Positions 60,728 through 64,000 of a stretch of DNA of 64,000 bases are shown one piece after another. This DNA comes from an uncultured Sphingomonadaceae bacterium (lineage in GTDB: Bacteria > Pseudomonadota > Alphaproteobacteria > Sphingomonadales > Sphingomonadaceae), in assembly GCA_947493195.1 (NCBI GenBank), contig CANLQG010000005.1:124001-188000 (forward strand), read 5' to 3'. The translations under genes were made by a program, and so were the position numbers. The notes below the pieces were generated by a model. The model was given only the letters and a program-made list of their open reading frames with translations. It did no database searches and was not told the origin of the DNA. Each line of letters begins with the position of its first letter. Position 1 is the first letter of the stretch.

Positions 60728-61153
60728 TCAGCGCAAACCCAGCTTGCGTGCGATGTAGACAATGGCTCCAATACCAAGAGTGGCAAGATAAATTGCCACG
60801 TGATTGACCTCCGGCGCGAGCCCGAGATCGTGAAACAACCACCAGCTGGGGAAGGCGACCATGTAGAAGTACAGGCTGAACAGGCAGCACCACAGGTTGT
60901 CGAGCACATCCAGTTCGTCGACCCGGCGGAAATATTCCCAGGTGAACCAGGCGAAACTGGCGACGGCTACGAGCCACGCTGCGAACAGGCCCCATGCGGG
61001 CAGTGTTCCGTTTTCGTAATGACCACCTGCGTATCCGGTAACCAGTCCCACGACAGCGGCAATCCCTGAGCCCATTGCGCAGAAACGCCAGAGACTGTTG
61101 CGGCGTGACTTGAGCCGGGCCTCGCCCGACAGGGTATCAGTCTTGTCCGTCAT
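60728..61153 (-). CDS. four-helix membrane protein of the XRE cassette (third)
   Basis: 141 aa from MTDKTDTLSG; a longer reading overlaps xre and is rejected. Four predicted transmembrane helices. A short loop after the second helix carries RRVDEL with Asp79-Glu80, the same R-x(1-2)-D-E-[Y/L] pattern seen in the two other membrane proteins of this cassette. Family not recognised; such proteins are often paired with small XRE regulators. It overlaps the xre stop by 17 bases. Confidence 0.75.
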   Translation of the reverse strand: MTDKTDTLSGEARLKSRRNSLWRFCAMGSGIAAVVGLVTGYAGGHYENGTLPAWGLFAAWLVAVASFAWFTWEYFRRVDELDVLDNLWCCLFSLYFYMVAFPSWWLFHDLGLAPEVNHVAIYLATLGIGAIVYIARKLGLR

Positions 61154-61334
61154 CGAAGATCTCCTCGATAGGCATGTCAAACAGGCGGGCGATGCGAAAG
61201 GCGAGCGGCAGCGAAGGGTCGTGCTTGCCAGTCTCGATGGCGTTCACGGCTTGGCGCGAGACATCGAGCCGTCCTGCCAGTTCGGCCTGGCTCCAGTCGC
61301 GTTCGGCGCGCAAGACCTTGAGGCGGTTGTTCAT
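61137..61334 (-). CDS. small XRE-family HTH regulator
   Basis: 65 aa from MNNRLKVLRAERDWSQAEL; upstream residues in the longer reading are not typical and overlap the membrane-protein gene. It is a single Cro/CI helix-turn-helix (recognition helix about 26-36, SRQAVNAIETG) with the C-terminal LARLFDMPIEEIF-type helix seen in YozG/YgzD-like repressors. These tiny regulators usually sit beside small membrane proteins, as here. It is embedded in an operon between membrane-protein genes and probably acts on the operator repeats near urcA (inference). Confidence 0.88.
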   Translation of the reverse strand: MNNRLKVLRAERDWSQAELAGRLDVSRQAVNAIETGKHDPSLPLAFRIARLFDMPIEEIFDDGQD

Positions 61335-61807
61335 CGACTGTCCTTCCAGCGCAGGAACTGGAAGATGAAGACGAACAGGAGGCAGAAGTATTTGAACGTC
61401 TGCGCCATCGCTTTCCACAGGGTAGTCTCTTCCATGAAGAGGCTGAAGGGATAGGGCGCCTCTGGTGCCGACGTTATCAGGTAGACCACCGTTGCCGCAG
61501 CAAACAGCACGAACGGTACGGCCACCGCGACGTAAATGAGCACGTCAGCCGTGCGATGGAACAGCTGCTCGGCATATTCGTCACGCATGAAGCGGGCCAG
61601 CACCAGGAATGGCGCAACGAAGAATGCCAGGAATATGCTTATATAGCCAAAAGCACGGTACCACGCGGGATAAAACCCTTCGTTATAAAGCCGGGGAGCA
61701 AGGCCCAGCGCGACATCGGCTATGATGAGGACACCTGCGAGCAGGCACAGGTTCATCAGCCGATAGTACCAGCGATACAGTCCGCGATCGGTCGTTGCCG
61801 CTTGCAT
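61331..61807 (-). CDS. four-helix membrane protein of the XRE cassette (second)
   Basis: 158 aa from the ATG at 61807 (a GTG one codon earlier is possible). Four predicted transmembrane helices. The loop after the second helix holds RDEY, with Asp76-Glu77, matching the pattern in its two neighbours. It overlaps the upstream membrane-protein gene by one base (TGATG) and xre by four (ATGA), so all three are coupled. Function unknown. Confidence 0.75.
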   Translation of the reverse strand: MQAATTDRGLYRWYYRLMNLCLLAGVLIIADVALGLAPRLYNEGFYPAWYRAFGYISIFLAFFVAPFLVLARFMRDEYAEQLFHRTADVLIYVAVAVPFVLFAAATVVYLITSAPEAPYPFSLFMEETTLWKAMAQTFKYFCLLFVFIFQFLRWKDSR

Positions 61808-62205
61808 CACAGGGCTCCTGTCAGGCGTTTGATGTTGAATACCAGGTAGAAGGCAAGGATGGCAGCGATGCTGCCGCCCTCCGCCGGAAAGTTCATGCCG
61901 GCCTCATTGCCTGTCAGACCGTCATAGAACCCCTCTAGGAAGGGCGCGAAAAGCATCCACGCCACGGTCACTGCGAACGCGGCGTTAGCGCCAGCGCTCC
62001 ACAGACCCAGCGTATACTCGTCGCTCTTGCGGGTCGCGAACATCACCGAGAGACTGACGATGAGTGCCAGCACGAACGGGGCGGCGGTGTAGGGCGGCGC
62101 GTCCATCATCCGTGCCGGAATGACAGCCATTATCGCCAGCAGGCCGATGATACCCATCAACAGGTTGAGCGGCGCACGGCTTTTCCGTTGCTTTGCTGAC
62201 GTCAT
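61807..62205 (-). CDS. four-helix membrane protein of the XRE cassette (first)
   Basis: 132 aa from MTSAKQRKSRAPLNLLMG; the upstream ATG would run through a strong hairpin. Four predicted transmembrane helices. The loop after the second helix has TRKSDEY with Asp62-Glu63, the shared R-x(1-2)-D-E-[Y/L] element. It lies 74 bases after urcA, separated by an 11-bp hairpin, so it may be expressed by read-through or from its own promoter. Function unknown. Confidence 0.75.
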   Translation of the reverse strand: MTSAKQRKSRAPLNLLMGIIGLLAIMAVIPARMMDAPPYTAAPFVLALIVSLSVMFATRKSDEYTLGLWSAGANAAFAVTVAWMLFAPFLEGFYDGLTGNEAGMNFPAEGGSIAAILAFYLVFNIKRLTGAL

Positions 62206-62237
62206 GTCTGAGTGGGTCCTGTGCAGAGGGAAATATA

Positions 62238-62267
62238 TCGGGGTCGGCGGGCTGGTGCCGACCCCGA
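62238..62267 (-). terminator. hairpin between urcA and the membrane-protein genes (attenuator-like)
   Basis: TCGGGGTCGGC (62238-62248) pairs perfectly with GCCGACCCCGA (62257-62267) around an 8-base loop. On the minus strand it is followed by TATATTT. This could end urcA transcription partly and set lower expression of the downstream XRE-TraB genes. Confidence 0.65.
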
Positions 62268-62279
62268 ACCCGGTTGGCT

Positions 62280-62612
62280 TCACGCGCCGGGATTGGCATC
62301 GATAGTGGCAAGGGACGGGCCTCGCGCTTCGGCGATGGCGAGTTCGACCTGCGGGGTCAGCAGATCGGTCATGCTTTCCTGGCAGGCGCGCTGGGTCTTG
62401 CGCGAATGGGCATCCATTCCATTGACGCGGCAGGCGCGGCGGATGGCGTATTCGACACGGTCATCCAGACGATCCCGGTCTTCCGCACGGGTGAGGTCGA
62501 GGCCGCCGAGACGGATTTCGACGGTAACATCGTTCTGCTCGGGCTGCGCGGCGGCGGGAACGGCGAGGGTGACGGCGGAGAGGGCGAACAGGGTGGTGGC
62601 GATCTTGAGCAT
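62280..62612 (-). CDS. UrcA family protein
   Basis: 110 aa, secreted. The Sec signal peptide (about 1-22) ends AVPAAAQ. The mature part has the UrcA pattern: EIRLGGLDLTRAEDRDRL, then VEYAIRRACRV and a second Cys in TQRACQ, likely a disulfide pair. UrcA proteins are common in sphingomonads and their function is unknown. It is the first gene of the cassette, directly under the strong promoter. A GGAGA ribosome-binding site lies about nine bases before the ATG. Confidence 0.85.
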   Translation of the reverse strand: MLKIATTLFALSAVTLAVPAAAQPEQNDVTVEIRLGGLDLTRAEDRDRLDDRVEYAIRRACRVNGMDAHSRKTQRACQESMTDLLTPQVELAIAEARGPSLATIDANPGA

Positions 62613-62661
62613 CTAAGGTCTCCAGCTTGGATATTGGGTCCAGTGGTTAGGTCAACCTTCC

Positions 62662-62727
62662 TTTATGTCAGGTTGTCCTGACTTTATGTCGCGATTCACT
62701 TACAATGTCAACAAGACCTGACAAAAA
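62662..62727. promoter_or_regulatory. operator-like repeats in the urcA promoter region
   Basis: TTTATGTCAGGT (62662-62673) recurs inverted as ACCTGACAAAAA (62716-62727), 11 of 12 matching. A perfect palindrome GTCAGG-TTGT-CCTGAC (62667-62682) overlies the start-site side, and a second TTTATGTC (62683-62690) sits 21 bases from the first. They surround the promoter, so a bound repressor would block it. The cassette's XRE protein is the obvious candidate (inference). Confidence 0.6.
62683..62711 (-). promoter_or_regulatory. sigma70-type promoter of urcA
   Basis: On the minus strand, consensus -35 TTGACA (62711-62706), a 17-base spacer, and -10 CATAAA (62688-62683), matching four of six consensus positions. 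It lies about 70 bases before the urcA start and is embedded in the operator-like repeats. Confidence 0.65.
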
Positions 62728-62790
62728 GACACGCAGGCATGACCAAGGGTCCAGCAAGTTGCTGATTTGGAAGCACAACCTTCTCGGAAA

Positions 62791-63756
62791 TCAGTTGATG
62801 CGACGGGCCTGCAAGCCGCGACGTTCCAGGTAGACGAGCACCGACTCGAGGCCTTCGAAGTGCCCTGCGCCTACCGCCAGCAGCACCGTGCCAGGTTGCT
62901 CCAGCCGGTCTTCCAGCCACGCGGCCCACTGGGCGTTGCGCCGGTCGAGCAATACCTCGTTGAAGGCATCGCCGATCTTGCCACCGCCAAAACCCAGGTC
63001 GAATTCCTCGGCAACCTCGCCGCGTGCCCAGGCGTGCTCCATCGCCCAGTAGTCGTTGCCGGCAAGAGCCTGCGTTTCGGTGCTATAGAGTCCGTCAAGC
63101 GTCTTGCCGCCCCATTGCCGCAGCTGCACGTCCAGCTCGCTCACCACGGCCTCGTCATCCGTGCGGAAAAGCGAGTACATCACGCGCCTGAAATCCTCGA
63201 TCGACTCGATCGGCTTTCCGCGCTGCGTGAACTCGCGCTGGAGCACGGTTTCCACACCGTGTTCATAGCTGGATGGATCGCCCGCCAGCCCGGCCTGCCC
63301 GAAACCCAGCAGCGCCACCATCACCGGAACGTTGTCGACATATTCGAACGGAAGCCCGCTCATCGCGACAAGCTGGCGCCAGCGCGGGCGCGACTGGGGG
63401 GATAGCTGACTGGATGTGGGTTGCCTGTTCGCCAGCACCCGCACGATCTTTGGGCTGATCGATTCCACCGCCCCTTCGCTGTCGGCATCGCTGGTTTCCA
63501 CCACCAGCACGTCGGCCTTCTCGATGATGGTGTCGAGCTGCGGATTGCGCCAGCGAAACCCCTCGGGCAGCAGGTGGATCGTGCCCAGCATGTAGATCGT
63601 CGTATCCTCGTCCGACAGTTCCCACATGGCGGGCGCGGGATCGTAATCCTGGGTGAAGGAATAGCGGCCATCCTCCTGCGCCAGAAGCGGTAGGGGGAGG
63701 GCGGCAGCCAGCGCGGCAGCAACAGCGCCCAACGCCTTAAGAACACGGCTCGTCAT
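62791..63756 (-). CDS. TraB/GumN family secreted protein
   Basis: 321 aa from MTSRVLKALGAVAAAL; a longer reading adds a Cys/Arg-rich stretch unlike a signal. The Sec signal peptide ends near LLAQEDG (about 27). Motifs are GTIH (58-61), RNAQWAAWL, and GAGH (296-299). It is the third paralogue, 178 bases upstream of urcA on the same strand and separated by the operator region, so it has its own promoter in the gap before glyQ. It is related to the two downstream copies but diverged from them. Confidence 0.85.
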   Translation of the reverse strand: MTSRVLKALGAVAAALAAALPLPLLAQEDGRYSFTQDYDPAPAMWELSDEDTTIYMLGTIHLLPEGFRWRNPQLDTIIEKADVLVVETSDADSEGAVESISPKIVRVLANRQPTSSQLSPQSRPRWRQLVAMSGLPFEYVDNVPVMVALLGFGQAGLAGDPSSYEHGVETVLQREFTQRGKPIESIEDFRRVMYSLFRTDDEAVVSELDVQLRQWGGKTLDGLYSTETQALAGNDYWAMEHAWARGEVAEEFDLGFGGGKIGDAFNEVLLDRRNAQWAAWLEDRLEQPGTVLLAVGAGHFEGLESVLVYLERRGLQARRIN

Positions 63757-63851
63757 GACGGCAACACACACCGGCACCGCCCCTCGTGTCAAGCAGGCTT
63801 CGCGCCTGCGGCATTGACGGCTTGCAGGGCTTGAGCCATTGCGCCGCACCT

Positions 63852-64000
63852 ATGGACAACAATCCAGCAAGAGACCCCAAGGCCAGCTTCCAGGACATGA
63901 TCCTGGCCCTGCACGATTTCTGGAGCGCGCAGGGCTGCCTGATCCTGCAACCCTACGACATGCGCATGGGTGCAGGCACGTTCCACACCGCCACCACGCT
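63852..64000 (+). CDS. glyQ: glycine--tRNA ligase alpha subunit (partial, cut by window end)
   Basis: The first 49 codons of GlyRS alpha. The start [20 protein letters not shown] leads into [20 protein letters not shown], the highly conserved N terminus of the alpha subunit of bacterial heterotetrameric glycyl-tRNA synthetase. The gene continues past the window; glyS should follow. It is divergent from the TraB/GumN gene across 95 bases. Confidence 0.95.
   Translation, partial: MDNNPARDPKASFQDMILALHDFWSAQGCLILQPYDMRMGAGTFHTATT

Overview
The window is chromosomal DNA of an alphaproteobacterium, most likely Sphingomonadales and probably the Erythrobacteraceae (Erythrobacter/Altererythrobacter-like). 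The support is high GC with strong third-position GC, the order nuoLMN-birA-coaX-rnj-DUF1467, a pyruvate dehydrogenase E1-beta subunit carrying an N-terminal lipoyl domain, LexA with a GAAC-N7-GAAC operator, a DUF1178/nitrilase/glutaredoxin cluster, and families common in sphingomonads (UrcA, TraB/GumN). I see no phage, insertion sequence, CRISPR array or integrase. This is a core chromosomal segment with some lineage-specific islands.

Layout. 1-8.5 kb (+): end of the NADH dehydrogenase operon (nuoL, nuoM, nuoN), then biotin ligase, type III pantothenate kinase, RNase J and a DUF1467 protein, most overlapping or abutting. 8.5-14.8 kb: a large membrane-anchored coiled-coil protein (-), then a + group of a degenerate nucleotidyltransferase/membrane fusion, a helical protein and a histidine-kinase-like protein lacking the phospho-acceptor His. 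14.8-19.8 kb: gltA and gltX (-), comEC (+). 19.9-30 kb (-): a long run of ppiD-like, trpE, lipoprotein, pip, trpG, trpD, trpC, moaC, moeA, lexA. 30.2-33.2 kb (+): tpiA, secG, pyrG. 33.5-37.1 kb: an IbpA-type hsp20 (-) with an RpoH-like promoter and a ROSE-type RNA thermometer, then grxC, nitrilase, DUF1178 and tRNA-Arg(CCT) (+), and hppD (-). 37.2-40.1 kb (+): ftsB-like, pdhA, pdhB. 40.1-46 kb (-): six Tad pseudopilin-type genes (four TadE-like, two TadG-like) with no Tad secretion machinery nearby. 46.2-58.8 kb: housekeeping and small genes (phytoene-synthase-like, EF-hand, trmFO, lysoplasmalogenase, NTF2-like, gyrA, a secreted helical-repeat protein, ychF, a TPR-like lipoprotein, pth, rplY). 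58.9-63.8 kb (-): a cassette of UrcA, three four-helix membrane proteins, a small XRE regulator and three TraB/GumN proteins. The window ends inside glyQ (+).

The most interesting unassigned system is the UrcA/membrane/XRE/TraB cassette. It has a strong sigma70-like promoter surrounded by repeated TTTxTGTCAGG operator-like sites, an internal hairpin after urcA, and an R-x(1-2)-D-E-[Y/L] motif shared by its three membrane proteins. Other items worth a look are the hsp20 thermometer, the degenerate enzyme plus H-less kinase group at 11-15 kb, the isolated Tad cluster, and several leader structures that would occlude or switch ribosome-binding sites. All calls come from reading the sequence; no database search was run.
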